Shown: positions 27,101-36,255, counted from the first letter of the stretch. The stretch: DNA of 64,000 nucleotides from Pseudomonas sp. PDM05 (GCF_014851685.1 NZ_JACVAC010000003.1:62001-126000), one strand, 5' to 3'. Numbers and translations: made by a program. The notes: generated by a model not told the origin, from the sequence alone.

Positions 27101-28780
27101 ATGTCCGTTGATCAGCGATTGGAATTGCAGCAGTTATTGCCGGCCTTGATCACAGCCGGGTTGGTGACCGCCGAGGTGGCGAAACGCCTGCTGGCACTGC
27201 CGGTCTGCCCTACCCAACATCCCCTCGAATGCATCGCCGCCCAGGGCGTCCCTCTGGAAACCCTCACTCAGTGGCTCGCCGAACAGGCCGGGCAAGCGTA
27301 TTGGCGCATCGATCCGCTGAGCATCGACGTGGCGAAGGTAGTGCCCTTGATGTCCCACGCCTTCGCCCAGCGCCACACCATTCTCGCGGTGGCCGTGGAC
27401 GCGCAGACCGTTACCATCGCCAGCGCCCAGCCCTACGTGACCCGCTGGGAGGCCGGCCTGGCGCAGGTGCTCAAACGCACGATCAAGCGCGTGGTCGCCA
27501 ACCCCGAGGACATCCGCCGCTGTATCGGTGAGTTTTATCGCCTGGCCACGTCCGTCAGCGGCGCCGACCAAAAGCTCGCTGCGCCAGGCAACGCCGATCT
27601 GCTCAACCTCGGCGCCAGCGACCAGGAGCCGGACGCCAATGACGCGCATATCGTCAATATCGTCGATTGGCTGTTGCAGTACGCCTTCGGCCAGCGCGCC
27701 AGTGACATCCATATCGAACCCTGCCGTGAGCAAGGCCGCGTGCGCTTTCGCATCGACGGCCTGCTGCACGACGTGTATCAGTTTCCACCCCAGGTCACGA
27801 TGGCGGTGGTCAGCCGCCTCAAAAGCCTGGGGCGAATGAACGTGGCGGAAAAACGCAAACCCCAGGACGGCCGGGTCAAGACCAAAAGCCCGGCGGGGGC
27901 CGAGGTCGAGCTGCGCCTCTCGACCTTGCCGACGGCGTTTGGCGAGAAACTGGTACTGCGGATTTTCGACCCGCAGGTGCTGCTCAAGAGCTTTGATCAA
28001 CTGGGCTTGTCAGGTGACGACCAGCAGCGCTGGCACGCCATGACACGCCAGACCAACGGCATCATCCTCGTCACCGGCCCGACCGGATCAGGCAAGACCA
28101 GCACGCTGTACACCACGCTCAGGCAACTGGCGACACGGGAGATCAACCTGTGCACGGTGGAAGACCCCATCGAGATGGTCGAACCGGCCTTCAACCAGAT
28201 GCAGGTACAACACAACATCGACCTGAGCTTCGCCAGCGGCATCCGCGCGCTGCTGCGCCAGGACCCGGACATCATCATGATCGGCGAGATCCGCGACCAG
28301 GAAACCGCCGAAATGGCGATCCAGGCCGCATTGACCGGGCACCTCGTGCTGTCGACCCTGCATACCAACGACGCGCCCAGCGCGGTCAGTCGTTTGCAGG
28401 AGTTGGGCATTGCTCATTATTTGATCAAGGCTACCCTTATAGGAGTGATGGCCCAGCGCTTGGTGCGACTGTTATGCCCGCACTGCAAGCGTGCGATGGG
28501 TGATGCCTACGAGGCCATTGGGTGTGCGCAATGCCGAAACAGTGGTTACCGGGGGCGTGCCGGGGTCTACGAAATCATGGTGCTCAATGATGACCTCAGG
28601 GCGCTGATCACGCCCGGTGCCGACGTACAGGCCTTGCGTCAACGTGCAATTGCCCAAGGCATGAGTAGCTTGCGCAAGGCCGCCACGGACAAGGTCGCCG
28701 CCGGCCTGACAACGATGGCCGAAGCGTTGCGGCTGACGCCTGGGGATTCAGAAACAAATCCGTTGATTGTTGCCGTGTGA
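27101..28780 (+). CDS. Orphan GspE/PilB-type secretion ATPase
   Basis: A 559-residue ATPase of the type II secretion/type IV pilus family. An N-terminal GspE_N-like domain (about 5-150) precedes the SDIHIEP segment (201-207), Walker A GPTGSGKT (326-333), Asp box, Walker B IIMIGEIRD (391-399) and His box LSTLHTNDA. The tetracysteine zinc module is C459-C462/C475-C478, with only 12 residues between the pairs. No pseudopilin, GspF or GspD gene lies nearby, so the partner apparatus must be elsewhere or lost. The ATG at 27101 has AGGA upstream; an adjacent TTG at 27098 is less likely. Confidence 0.88.
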   Translation: MSVDQRLELQQLLPALITAGLVTAEVAKRLLALPVCPTQHPLECIAAQGVPLETLTQWLAEQAGQAYWRIDPLSIDVAKVVPLMSHAFAQRHTILAVAVDAQTVTIASAQPYVTRWEAGLAQVLKRTIKRVVANPEDIRRCIGEFYRLATSVSGADQKLAAPGNADLLNLGASDQEPDANDAHIVNIVDWLLQYAFGQRASDIHIEPCREQGRVRFRIDGLLHDVYQFPPQVTMAVVSRLKSLGRMNVAEKRKPQDGRVKTKSPAGAEVELRLSTLPTAFGEKLVLRIFDPQVLLKSFDQLGLSGDDQQRWHAMTRQTNGIILVTGPTGSGKTSTLYTTLRQLATREINLCTVEDPIEMVEPAFNQMQVQHNIDLSFASGIRALLRQDPDIIMIGEIRDQETAEMAIQAALTGHLVLSTLHTNDAPSAVSRLQELGIAHYLIKATLIGVMAQRLVRLLCPHCKRAMGDAYEAIGCAQCRNSGYRGRAGVYEIMVLNDDLRALITPGADVQALRQRAIAQGMSSLRKAATDKVAAGLTTMAEALRLTPGDSETNPLIVAV

Positions 28781-28846
28781 AACCGTTCTTAACGGTGACA
28801 ACACCGTTACAATCCGCTCACTGAAAACATCGGATAGGGAATCGCT

Positions 28847-29767
28847 ATGCAGATCGGAACCGTACTGCTTCTTTTCGTGGGATTGGCCATCGCCATCCTG
28901 TTCATGGGCTTCAAGGTCGTCCCCCAGGGCTACCAATGGACGGTCGAGCGTTTCGGCCGTTACACCAACACCCTCAAGCCCGGCCTGAACATCATCATCC
29001 CGGTCATGGACCGCATCGGTCGCAAGATCAACGTGATGGAAAGTGTGCTGGACATCCCGCCCCAGGAAGTCATCACCGCCGACAACGCCACCGTGCAGAT
29101 CGACGCCGTGTGCTTCTTCCAGGTGGTCAACACCGCGCAGGCGGCCTATGAGGTGAACAACCTCGAACACGCCATCCGCAACCTGCTGCAGACCAACATC
29201 CGTACCGTGCTCGGCTCCATGGAGCTGGATGCCATGCTCAGCCAGCGTGACGGCATCAACGAAAAACTGCTGAAAACCGTGGACGAAGCCACCGCGCCGT
29301 GGGGCATCAAGATCACCCGGATCGAGATCAAGGACATCAGCCCGCCCGCCGACCTGATGGCTGCCATGTCGGGCCAGATGAAAGCCGAGCGGATCAAGCG
29401 CGCACAAATCCTCGAAGCCGAAGGCCTGCGGGCGTCGGCGATCCTGACCGCCGAGGGCAAGAAGCAGGCGCAGATCCTGGAGGCCGAAGGTAGCCGCCAG
29501 GCCGCGTTCCTGGAGTCCGAGGCCCGTGAACGTCAGGCCGAAGCCGAAGCCCGCGCTACCCAGGTGGTGTCGGAAGCGATCGCGTCGGGCAACGTGCAGG
29601 CGGTCAACTACTTCGTCGCGCAAAAATACATCGACGCACTGGGCAAGCTGGCCTCCGCCAACAACAGCAAGGTCATCCTGATGCCGCTGGAAGCCAGCCA
29701 GGTGATCGGAGCGGTCGGCGGTATCGGCGAGATCGTCAAGGCTACATTCGACAACAAGAAAGGCTGA
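28847..29767 (+). CDS. SPFH/stomatin-like membrane protein (QmcA-like)
   Basis: A 306-residue protein with one N-terminal membrane span (about 3-22, [17 protein letters not shown]), an SPFH/band-7 domain (about 23-180, with [17 protein letters not shown]) and an alanine/glutamate-rich coiled coil (about 190-250). Such proteins form oligomeric cages or microdomains in the inner membrane and associate with proteases such as FtsH. The partner NfeD-like gene starts ten bases later, the usual stomatin operon pair. Its exact role in Pseudomonas is not established. Confidence 0.92.
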   Translation: MQIGTVLLLFVGLAIAILFMGFKVVPQGYQWTVERFGRYTNTLKPGLNIIIPVMDRIGRKINVMESVLDIPPQEVITADNATVQIDAVCFFQVVNTAQAAYEVNNLEHAIRNLLQTNIRTVLGSMELDAMLSQRDGINEKLLKTVDEATAPWGIKITRIEIKDISPPADLMAAMSGQMKAERIKRAQILEAEGLRASAILTAEGKKQAQILEAEGSRQAAFLESEARERQAEAEARATQVVSEAIASGNVQAVNYFVAQKYIDALGKLASANNSKVILMPLEASQVIGAVGGIGEIVKATFDNKKG

Positions 29768-29777
29768 GGCCAGCGCC

Positions 29778-30224
29778 ATGTGGGATTTCCTGCAGCATCT
29801 GTCGTTCTGGGATTGGCTGGCACTGGGTACGGTGCTGCTGATTCTCGAGGTTTTCGGCGCTGGCGGTTACCTGTTGTGGATGGGTATCGCCGCGGCTGCC
29901 GTGGGCGTGATCAAGTTCCTGGTGCCGCCCCTGGGGCTGGAGTGGCAGCTCCTGTTGTTTGCGCTGCTGTCCATACTGACAGCGGTGTATTGGTGGAAGC
30001 GCCAGCGCAGCAGTGCCAAGGTGAGCGACCAACCCGGGCTCAACGAGCGCGGCTCGGAGCTGATCGGTCACACCTTCATGGTGCACCAGGCGATTGTGGA
30101 TGGACGAGGCAAGGTAAAAGTCGGCGATGGCGTGTGGATGGTGACCGGCCCGGACAGCCCTGTGGGCGCTCAAGTCCGGGTGGTTGGTCAGGACGGCGTG
30201 GTGTTGAGGGTTGAAACTGTTTAG
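29778..30224 (+). CDS. NfeD-family membrane protein
   Basis: A 148-residue protein with two or three N-terminal membrane spans (about 8-70; LALGTVLLILEVFGAGGYLL) and a C-terminal OB-fold domain (about 85-148; GHTFMVHQAIVDGRGKVKVG) as in short NfeD (NfeD1b) proteins. It lies ten bases after the stomatin-like gene, and the two proteins are expected to form one membrane complex. There is no protease domain, unlike long NfeD forms. Confidence 0.9.
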   Translation: MWDFLQHLSFWDWLALGTVLLILEVFGAGGYLLWMGIAAAAVGVIKFLVPPLGLEWQLLLFALLSILTAVYWWKRQRSSAKVSDQPGLNERGSELIGHTFMVHQAIVDGRGKVKVGDGVWMVTGPDSPVGAQVRVVGQDGVVLRVETV

Positions 30225-30293
30225 TCAGTGAGGGAACTCGGTTGGACTAACTACAATCATAAAGAACAGATAACCCACCCGGAGTCACCCATC

Positions 30294-30608
30294 ATGCGTC
30301 TCAAATATGCTGTCGCAACCCTTGCTGTGCTTTCCCTCCCTGTCGGTTCAGCCATGGCCGACAGTTTCTGGCGCAATGTCATCTCGTCGGGCGCCACTAC
30401 CGGCTCGACGTACCTGACATTCAAAGACCACAAACTGGTGGTCGCTGCACAAGACGATGCAGGCAGCTTTGTCGCCAGCGACGGTGGCATCCGTGGCCCA
30501 TACCTGGAAGCCGCGATGCAGAAAGTCCGCGCCGACAACCCTGGCCTACAGGCCACGGACATGGAGTTGGCCAACGCCATCCTTGCGAAAAACGCAGTTA
30601 CCGAGTGA
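30294..30608 (+). CDS. DUF2388 family secreted protein
   Basis: A 104-residue protein with a clear signal peptide (1 to about 22, VLSLPVGSAMA) and the family core SFWRNVISSGATTGSTYLTF, then GPYLEAAMQKVRADNP. DUF2388 proteins are small periplasmic proteins found mostly in Pseudomonas, often in several copies; no function is known. I chose the ATG at 30294 after CCGGAG; the upstream frame to 30228 would add a leader that is not signal-like. A strong terminator follows. Confidence 0.85.
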   Translation: MRLKYAVATLAVLSLPVGSAMADSFWRNVISSGATTGSTYLTFKDHKLVVAAQDDAGSFVASDGGIRGPYLEAAMQKVRADNPGLQATDMELANAILAKNAVTE

Positions 30609-30623
30609 TTCGTGCTCGATAAA

Positions 30624-30654
30624 AAATGCCGCTGTTAACCAGCGGCATTTTTTT
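30624..30654 (+). terminator. Rho-independent terminator after the DUF2388 gene
   Basis: AAATGCCGCT (30624-30633), loop, AGCGGCATTT (30641-30650), then Ts. The stem core AATGCCGCT recurs in the terminator at 31476. Confidence 0.92.
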
Positions 30655-30798
30655 GTCTTCCATTCCTACAGTCAATCTCGCCGGGGCACTACACAAGCAC
30701 TCCTGCTTTCACAGCCCAATACAGCAAAGTCCTGTCGAGCCTCATCCGGGTGGGGAACAAGCTAAGGATTCCTTTTTAGATAAAGCGAATCACTGCCC

Positions 30799-31464
30799 AT
30801 GCACAAGATTGCCTATGCACTGCTACTGTCTGCATTTTCCACCAGCTACGCCCAGGCAGAAAGCTGGTACGGATCAGTCAAATTCAACAGCGCTCGCCAG
30901 AACCTCGCCAGTTCGCTGCTCACCAGCCCTCGCGTGACAGAACGGGTGGACGCCCCGGACAGCAGCAAGTCTGTCGTGGCCTCGTTCGCCGCGGGCTATG
31001 CCTTCGACAGTGGCTGGCGTCTGGAAGGGGAATACACGATGCCGAACAACTCGACATTCAAGTCCTACTGGGCCCCCTTTAATGCCAACGTCAACAGCCT
31101 GCATGTCCAGAGCCAACGCTTGATGCTCAATGGCTACAAAGACATCTCGATCAACCCATGGTTGTCGTTCTACGGGATGGCCGGGGTGGGCGTCGCACGC
31201 GTTGAAGCCGAAGGCTATCAAACCAATGTGACCCGTCGTTTCGCCAATAACCGCCAGCATAACTTCGCCTACAGCCTAGGCATGGGGCTGGAAGCCAAGG
31301 TCACTGACCAGATCACACTGGGCACTGGTTACCGTTACATCGCAATGGGCGATGTTGAAACCGGCTACAACACCTTTGCGAACCGTGTGAACGCCCGGGA
31401 TGAACAACTCAAAGGCAAGCTCAAGGAGCAGAATGTGTTTCTGGAAGCCCGCTACTCTTTTTGA
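30799..31464 (+). CDS. Outer membrane beta-barrel protein (opacity/Omp25-like)
   Basis: A 221-residue protein with signal peptide (1 to about 20, AFSTSYAQA), followed by eight or so amphipathic strands (SWYGSVKFNSARQ; GWRLEGEYTMPNN; LSFYGMAGVGVARVEAEGYQ) and a final strand FLEARYSF ending in phenylalanine, the Bam recognition signal. Length and pattern match small eight-stranded barrels of the OmpA/opacity type. It has its own terminator at 31476 and is probably monocistronic. Function is unknown; an adhesion or stress role is common in the family but is not shown here. Confidence 0.82.
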   Translation: MHKIAYALLLSAFSTSYAQAESWYGSVKFNSARQNLASSLLTSPRVTERVDAPDSSKSVVASFAAGYAFDSGWRLEGEYTMPNNSTFKSYWAPFNANVNSLHVQSQRLMLNGYKDISINPWLSFYGMAGVGVARVEAEGYQTNVTRRFANNRQHNFAYSLGMGLEAKVTDQITLGTGYRYIAMGDVETGYNTFANRVNARDEQLKGKLKEQNVFLEARYSF

Positions 31465-31475
31465 AGCCTGCACAG

Positions 31476-31501
31476 AATGCCGCTTTTGAAGCGGCATTTT
31501 T
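31476..31501 (+). terminator. Rho-independent terminator after the beta-barrel gene
   Basis: AATGCCGCTT (31476-31485), three-base loop, AAGCGGCATT (31489-31498), then Ts. It lies 11 bases after the stop. Confidence 0.92.
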
Positions 31502-31620
31502 AACCCGACGGTGACGATTCATTCACGCAGGACAGGCTATATTCAGTCGGACCGTGCAACTATGCCGGCACTGACCGATTCTTTACTCATCACCCCTTTG
31601 AAACGGATGCCTTCGTCGTC

Positions 31621-32760
31621 ATGAGCCAACAGCCCTTTCTGCCGTTCTCCAAACCCATCATCGATGAAGCCACCATCTCGGCGGTTGGCGATGTACTGCG
31701 CTCGGGCTGGATCACCAGCGGGCCGAAAGTGCAGGCGTTCGAAGCACAGCTGTCGGAATATTTTGGCGGCCGGCCGGTGCGCACATTCAACTCGGGCACC
31801 TGCACCATGGAGATCGCGCTGCGCATCGCCGGGATCGGCGCGGGCGATGAAGTCATCACCACGCCAATCTCATGGGTCGCCACCGCCAACGTAATTCTGG
31901 AAGTGGGCGCCACGCCGGTATTTGCCGACATCGACCCGGTTACCCGCAACCTCGACCTGGCCCAGGTAGAAGCCGCGATCACGCCACGTACCAAGGCAAT
32001 CATCCCGGTGTACCTGGCCGGCCTGCCCCTGGACATGCCGATGCTTTACGCACTGGCCAACAAGTACAACCTGCGCGTCATCGAAGATGCCGCCCAGGCC
32101 CTGGGCTCCAGCTGGGATGGCGAGCGCATCGGCGCCACTGGTGACTTCGTATCGTTCAGCTTCCAGGCGAATAAGAATGTCACCTGTTCCGAAGGTGGCT
32201 GCCTGGTATTGAACAATGCCGACGAAGCCCGCCTGGCAGAGAAGTATCGCCTGCAAGGCGTAACACGCACCGGTTTCGACGGCCTGGACGTGGACGTACT
32301 CGGCGGCAAGTTCAACATGACCGACATCGCCGCTACCATCGGCCTGGGCCAGTTTGCCCACATCGAAGAGATCACTGCCCACCGCCAGAACCTGGCGCGG
32401 CACTACTTCAAATGCTTCGGCAGCGACTTCGAAGAGAAATACGGTGCACAGCTGCCGCCGGCGGATTTTGAGAACAGCAACTGGCACCTGTTCCAACTGG
32501 TGCTGCCGGAACGCCAGGACGGCCTGCCCGCTCGCGCCACCTTCATGGAGCAGATGCAGGCCCGCGGCGTCGGCATCGGCTATCACTACCCGCCTATCCA
32601 CCTGTTGAGCCTTTATCGGGCACAGGGGTTCAAGGAAGGCATGTTCCCGGTCGCGGAAAAGGTGGGGCGTTTGATCGTGTCGTTGCCGATGTTCACGGCG
32701 ATGACGCAAGCGGATGTGGAGCGGTCGGTGGAGGCGGTAAAAGCCGTACTCAAACCCTGA
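31621..32760 (+). CDS. DegT/DnrJ/EryC1/StrS-family sugar aminotransferase
   Basis: A 379-residue PLP enzyme. The cofactor lysine is K185 in FSFQANKNVTCSEGG, and the cofactor-binding aspartate lies in RVIEDAAQALG (152-162). It resembles ArnB/WecE-type enzymes that aminate keto-sugar nucleotides. Unusually, no glycosyltransferase, epimerase or other sugar-nucleotide gene is beside it. The N-terminus MSQQPFLPFSKPIIDEATI is typical of the family. No strong ribosome site is seen at the ATG. The substrate is unknown; a lipid A, O-antigen or antibiotic-like sugar are all possible. Confidence 0.85.
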   Translation: MSQQPFLPFSKPIIDEATISAVGDVLRSGWITSGPKVQAFEAQLSEYFGGRPVRTFNSGTCTMEIALRIAGIGAGDEVITTPISWVATANVILEVGATPVFADIDPVTRNLDLAQVEAAITPRTKAIIPVYLAGLPLDMPMLYALANKYNLRVIEDAAQALGSSWDGERIGATGDFVSFSFQANKNVTCSEGGCLVLNNADEARLAEKYRLQGVTRTGFDGLDVDVLGGKFNMTDIAATIGLGQFAHIEEITAHRQNLARHYFKCFGSDFEEKYGAQLPPADFENSNWHLFQLVLPERQDGLPARATFMEQMQARGVGIGYHYPPIHLLSLYRAQGFKEGMFPVAEKVGRLIVSLPMFTAMTQADVERSVEAVKAVLKP

Positions 32761-32772
32761 GTAAACGCCAAT

Positions 32773-32797
32773 CTGGGAGGGGCTTGCCCCCTCCCAG
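32773..32797. terminator. Bidirectional hairpin between the DegT-type gene and gcvH
   Basis: CTGGGAGGGG, CTTGC, CCCCTCCCAG: a near-perfect stem between two convergent genes. It looks like a shortened REP-like unit and could end both transcripts; it has no long T-run on either side. Confidence 0.6.
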
Positions 32798-32811
32798 CTC
32801 TTTACCCGTGC

Positions 32812-33195
32812 TTACTCGCCGATGGCGGCTTTGTAGCCGGCAGCATCCAGCAGTTTTTCCAGGTCAGCCGGGTTGCTTGGCTTGAGCTTGAAAATCCAGG
32901 CGCCGTACGGGTCGGAGTTCAACAGCTCAGGGCTCCCACTCAACTCTTCGTTGACGGCAATCACTTCGCCAGCAACGGGCGCATAAATATCCGAAGCCGC
33001 CTTCACCGACTCAACCACACCGGCCTGGCCTTCAGCCTCGAACTGCGCGCCGACTTCCGCCAGCTCAACAAACACCACATCACCCAACGCTTCCTGGGCA
33101 TGGTCGGAGATACCGACGGTCACAGTGCCGTCAGCTTCCAGACGGGCCCATTCATGACTCTCGGCAAAACGCAGGTCGGCCGGGATATTGCTCAT
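32812..33195 (-). CDS. gcvH: Glycine cleavage system H protein
   Basis: A 127-residue lipoyl carrier protein. The lipoylated lysine is K65 in [17 protein letters not shown], exactly the family site. GcvH shuttles the aminomethyl group from GcvP to GcvT and the reduced lipoyl to dihydrolipoamide dehydrogenase. The ATG at 33195 has GAGGA upstream and is preferred over the ATG at 33210. It follows gcvT by 53 bp. The P-protein gene, often next in this operon, is absent; the next gene is a convergent aminotransferase. Confidence 0.95.
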   Translation of the reverse strand: MSNIPADLRFAESHEWARLEADGTVTVGISDHAQEALGDVVFVELAEVGAQFEAEGQAGVVESVKAASDIYAPVAGEVIAVNEELSGSPELLNSDPYGAWIFKLKPSNPADLEKLLDAAGYKAAIGE

Positions 33196-33248
33196 AGTCT
33201 GTGTCCTCAAGAAGTAGTGTCAGCGGCCTTTGGCCTGCCGGAAATAGG

Positions 33249-34331
33249 TTAGATCAAGGTTTTACCATGGCGCACGAAGGTCGGCTTGACCACTCGAACC
33301 GGATACCACTTGCCGCGGATTTCCACTTCGGCACGATCAGCTGTCGCCGTCGGTACACGTGCCAGGGCAATGGATTTGCTCAGCGTAGGAGAGAAACTAC
33401 CACTGGTGATCTCCCCTTCGCCAACATTGGCGATACGAACTACTTGGTGAGCGCGTAAAACACCTCGTTCTTCCAGCACCAACCCGACCAATTTGAATTG
33501 CACACCGGCCGCCAACTCGGCTTCCAGCGCGGTACGGCCGATGAAATTGCGCTCGGCCGGTTCCCAGGCAATGCTCCAGGCCATGTTGGCCGCAAGCGGC
33601 GAAACATCCTGGTGAATATCCTGGCCATACAGGTTCATGCCCGCTTCAAGGCGCAAGGTATCGCGGGCGCCGAGGCCAATGGGAGAAATGCCCGCGCCCA
33701 CCAGGTCGTTGAAAAAGCCCGGGGCCTGTTCGGCGGGCAGCACGATTTCCAAACCGTCCTCGCCGGTATAACCGGTGCGTGCGATAAACCAGTCGCCATC
33801 GGCCAGGCCTTCAAACGGCTTGAGCTGATGAATCAGGGCGCCGCGGGACTGGGTGACCAACTCGGCGATCTTCTGCCGGGCATGGGGGCCCTGAATGGCG
33901 AGCATGGCCAACTCGGACCGCTCGTGCAGTTGCACCCCATAGTCACCCCGTTGCGCCTGCATCCAGGCGATGTCCTGGTCGCGGGTTGCGGCGTTGACCA
34001 CCAGCCGGTAGCCGCTCTCGGTGCGGTAGACGATCATGTCGTCCACCACGCCGCCCTTTTCGTTGAGCATGGCGCTGTACAACGCACGGCCGCAGCCATG
34101 CAAGCGCTCGACATCATTGGCCAGCAGGTGCTGCAGCCATTCCTTGGCCTGGGGGCCGGTGACATCGATCACGGTCATATGAGATACATCGAACACCCCG
34201 CAGTCGCGTCGCACCTGATGGTGTTCTTCGACTTGCGAACCATAGTGCAGAGGCATATCCCAACCGCCAAAATCGACCATTTTCGCGCCGAGGGCGAGAT
34301 GCAGGTCATACAGAGGCGTACGCTGTCCCAT
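33249..34331 (-). CDS. gcvT: Glycine cleavage system aminomethyltransferase (T protein)
   Basis: A 360-residue folate-dependent aminomethyltransferase, starting MGQRTPLYDLHLALGAKMVDFGGW. GVFDVSHMTVIDVTGP (about 46-61) and the GYTGEDGLEIVLP segment (about 188-200) are the family motifs. It transfers the methylene group from the H protein to tetrahydrofolate, releasing ammonia. A strong AAGGAG lies before the ATG. I looked for a glycine riboswitch in the 155-bp leader and saw no convincing match. Confidence 0.94.
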   Translation of the reverse strand: MGQRTPLYDLHLALGAKMVDFGGWDMPLHYGSQVEEHHQVRRDCGVFDVSHMTVIDVTGPQAKEWLQHLLANDVERLHGCGRALYSAMLNEKGGVVDDMIVYRTESGYRLVVNAATRDQDIAWMQAQRGDYGVQLHERSELAMLAIQGPHARQKIAELVTQSRGALIHQLKPFEGLADGDWFIARTGYTGEDGLEIVLPAEQAPGFFNDLVGAGISPIGLGARDTLRLEAGMNLYGQDIHQDVSPLAANMAWSIAWEPAERNFIGRTALEAELAAGVQFKLVGLVLEERGVLRAHQVVRIANVGEGEITSGSFSPTLSKSIALARVPTATADRAEVEIRGKWYPVRVVKPTFVRHGKTLI

Positions 34332-34487
34332 GGGTTTCTCCTTCCGGGCTTGGCGAAGGTGCGCAGCGTTGCCGTACGTGCTGAACGCCTTGATTTACAA
34401 GGCCGGCAACCACCTACAGCAACCCGGCCAGAAAGGCGGAGCGCACCGAATGCCGCGCATTGTAGCTGCAAGCCGTAGGACTGGCAC

Positions 34488-36104
34488 CTAGCCGATTTGC
34501 CGAGCAGAGCGCCGGATCAGCCCGATCACCGGCAACAGGCCGACCAACACCAGCGTCAGGGCCGGCAACGACGCCCGCGCCCACTCGCCTTCGCTGGTCA
34601 TTTCAAAGATCCGAACGGCCAGAGTGTCCCAGCCGAACGGACGCATCAGCAGGGTCGCGGGCATTTCCTTGAGCACATCGACGAACACCAGCAACGCCGC
34701 ACTCAACGTCCCCGGTAGCAGCAACGGCAGATACACTTTGCAAAACAGTCGTGGCCCGCTCACGCCAAGACTGCGCGCCGCTTCCGGCAACGAGGGTCGG
34801 ATTCGCGCCAGGCTGTTTTCCAGCGGCCCGTAGGCGACCGCCAAAAAGCGCACCAGATACGCCAGCACCAGCGCCGACAGGCTGCCCAGCAGCAACGGCT
34901 TGCCCGCACCGCCCAGCCAGCCCGACAACGGCACCACCAGCTCACGGTCCAGGTAGCTGAACGCCAACATGATCGACACCGCCAGCACCGAGCCCGGCAA
35001 GGCGTAGCCGACGTTGGCCAGGCTGATGCCGGAGCGAATCGCCCGGGTAGGCGCCAGCCGGTTGGCGAACGCCAGCACCAGCGCCACACTGACGGTCATC
35101 AGCGCAGCGATACCGCCCAGGTAGAGCGTATGCACGATCAGGCCCGAATAACGCTCATCCCAGTCGAAGCGACCGCGCTGCCAGAACCAGGCGACCAGTT
35201 GCAGCATCGGGATGACAAACGCGCAGGCAAACACCAACCCACACCAACTGCTGGCTGCCGCCGCCTTGAGCCCACGCAGGTGATACAGCGCCTTGCCCCG
35301 TGGCCGCTCGTTGCTCGGCCGGCTGGCGCCCCGGGCACGGCGCTCGCCGTACAGCACCAGCATCACCACCAACAGCAACAGGCTGGCCAGTTGCGCCGCA
35401 CTCGACAGGCTGAAAAAACCGTACCAGGTCTTGTAGATGGCGGTGGTAAAGGTATCGAAGTTGAACACCGAGACCGCGCCGAAATCCGCCAGCGTTTCCA
35501 TCAGCGCCAACGCCACGCCGGCACCAATCGCCGGCCGCGCCATGGGCAACGCCACGCGCCAGAACGCTTGCCACGGTGACTGCCCCAACACCCGCGCCGC
35601 TTCCATCAGGCCCTTGCCCTGGGCGAGGAACGCGGTGCGCGCCAGTAGATAGACATAGGGATAGAACACCAGCACCAATACGGTGATCACGCCGCTGGTG
35701 GAACGCACGCGTGGAAGGCGCAGGCCGGTGCCGAACCACTCGCGCAGCAGGGTTTGCACCGGCCCGGAAAAATCCAGCAGGCCGACAAACACAAACGCCA
35801 GTACATAGGCCGGAATGGCGAAGGGCAGCATCAGCGCCCAATCCAGCCAGCGCCGCCCGGGGAATTCGCACAGGCTGGTCAGCCAGGCCAGGCTGACCCC
35901 AAGCAGGGTCACACCGACGCCGACGCCCAGCACCAGAGTCAGGGTGTTGCCCAGCAGGCGCGGCATCTGGGTTTCCCAGAGGTGGGACCAGATCTGCACA
36001 TCGATACTCTGCCACGACAGCAACAGCACGCTCAGCGGCAGCAGCACCAGGGCGGCGACGGTGAAAACCGGCAGGTACCAGCGGCGTTGGGCGGGGTGGG
36101 CCAA
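34488..36104 (-). CDS. Ferric iron ABC transporter permease (FbpB-like)
   Basis: A 538-residue double-length permease with about 12 spans and two coupling loops: LMEAARVLGQSPWQAFWRVA (about residue 180) and LPEAARSLGVSGPRLFCKVY (about 450). This fused architecture is that of FbpB/HitB/SfuB ferric transporters. The start codon is TTG at 36104 (MAHPAQRRWY); no ATG is available in frame upstream. The binding protein gene lies upstream, separated by a long hairpin repeat. No ATPase gene is next to it, so it must use an ATPase encoded elsewhere. Confidence 0.9.
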   Translation of the reverse strand: MAHPAQRRWYLPVFTVAALVLLPLSVLLLSWQSIDVQIWSHLWETQMPRLLGNTLTLVLGVGVGVTLLGVSLAWLTSLCEFPGRRWLDWALMLPFAIPAYVLAFVFVGLLDFSGPVQTLLREWFGTGLRLPRVRSTSGVITVLVLVFYPYVYLLARTAFLAQGKGLMEAARVLGQSPWQAFWRVALPMARPAIGAGVALALMETLADFGAVSVFNFDTFTTAIYKTWYGFFSLSSAAQLASLLLLVVMLVLYGERRARGASRPSNERPRGKALYHLRGLKAAAASSWCGLVFACAFVIPMLQLVAWFWQRGRFDWDERYSGLIVHTLYLGGIAALMTVSVALVLAFANRLAPTRAIRSGISLANVGYALPGSVLAVSIMLAFSYLDRELVVPLSGWLGGAGKPLLLGSLSALVLAYLVRFLAVAYGPLENSLARIRPSLPEAARSLGVSGPRLFCKVYLPLLLPGTLSAALLVFVDVLKEMPATLLMRPFGWDTLAVRIFEMTSEGEWARASLPALTLVLVGLLPVIGLIRRSARQIG

Positions 36105-36151
36105 GGAAAAGCTCTCGGAATAATGAAGAATTTGAAGTCGCCGCTAACCAA

Positions 36152-36255
36152 TGTGGGAGCTGGCTTGCCTGCGATAGCATCACCTCGGTATCACTGATAC
36201 ACCGAGGTGATGCTATCGCAGGCAAGCCAGCTCCCACACAAACCAGCTCTCACAT
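36152..36255. repeat. REP-type inverted repeat, class B, with a 38-bp perfect stem
   Basis: Positions 36152-36189 are perfectly complementary to 36201-36238 with an 11-base loop. The outer part is the class B arm (TGTGGGAGCTGGCTTGCCTG...), and the inner part adds GCGATAGCATCACCTCGGT. A partial, degenerate arm (AACCAGCTCTCACA) follows to 36255. It lies between the iron-binding protein and permease genes, inside the likely operon. Confidence 0.95.

Noticed and set aside
34332-34487. Glycine riboswitch upstream of gcvT
   Set aside because: The leader is short and I do not find the paired conserved cores expected for a glycine aptamer.
36105-36255. Possible CRISPR or att-like repeat before the iron permease
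   Set aside because: The repeats are inverted arms of one hairpin, not direct repeats with spacers, and no integrase or cas gene is present.
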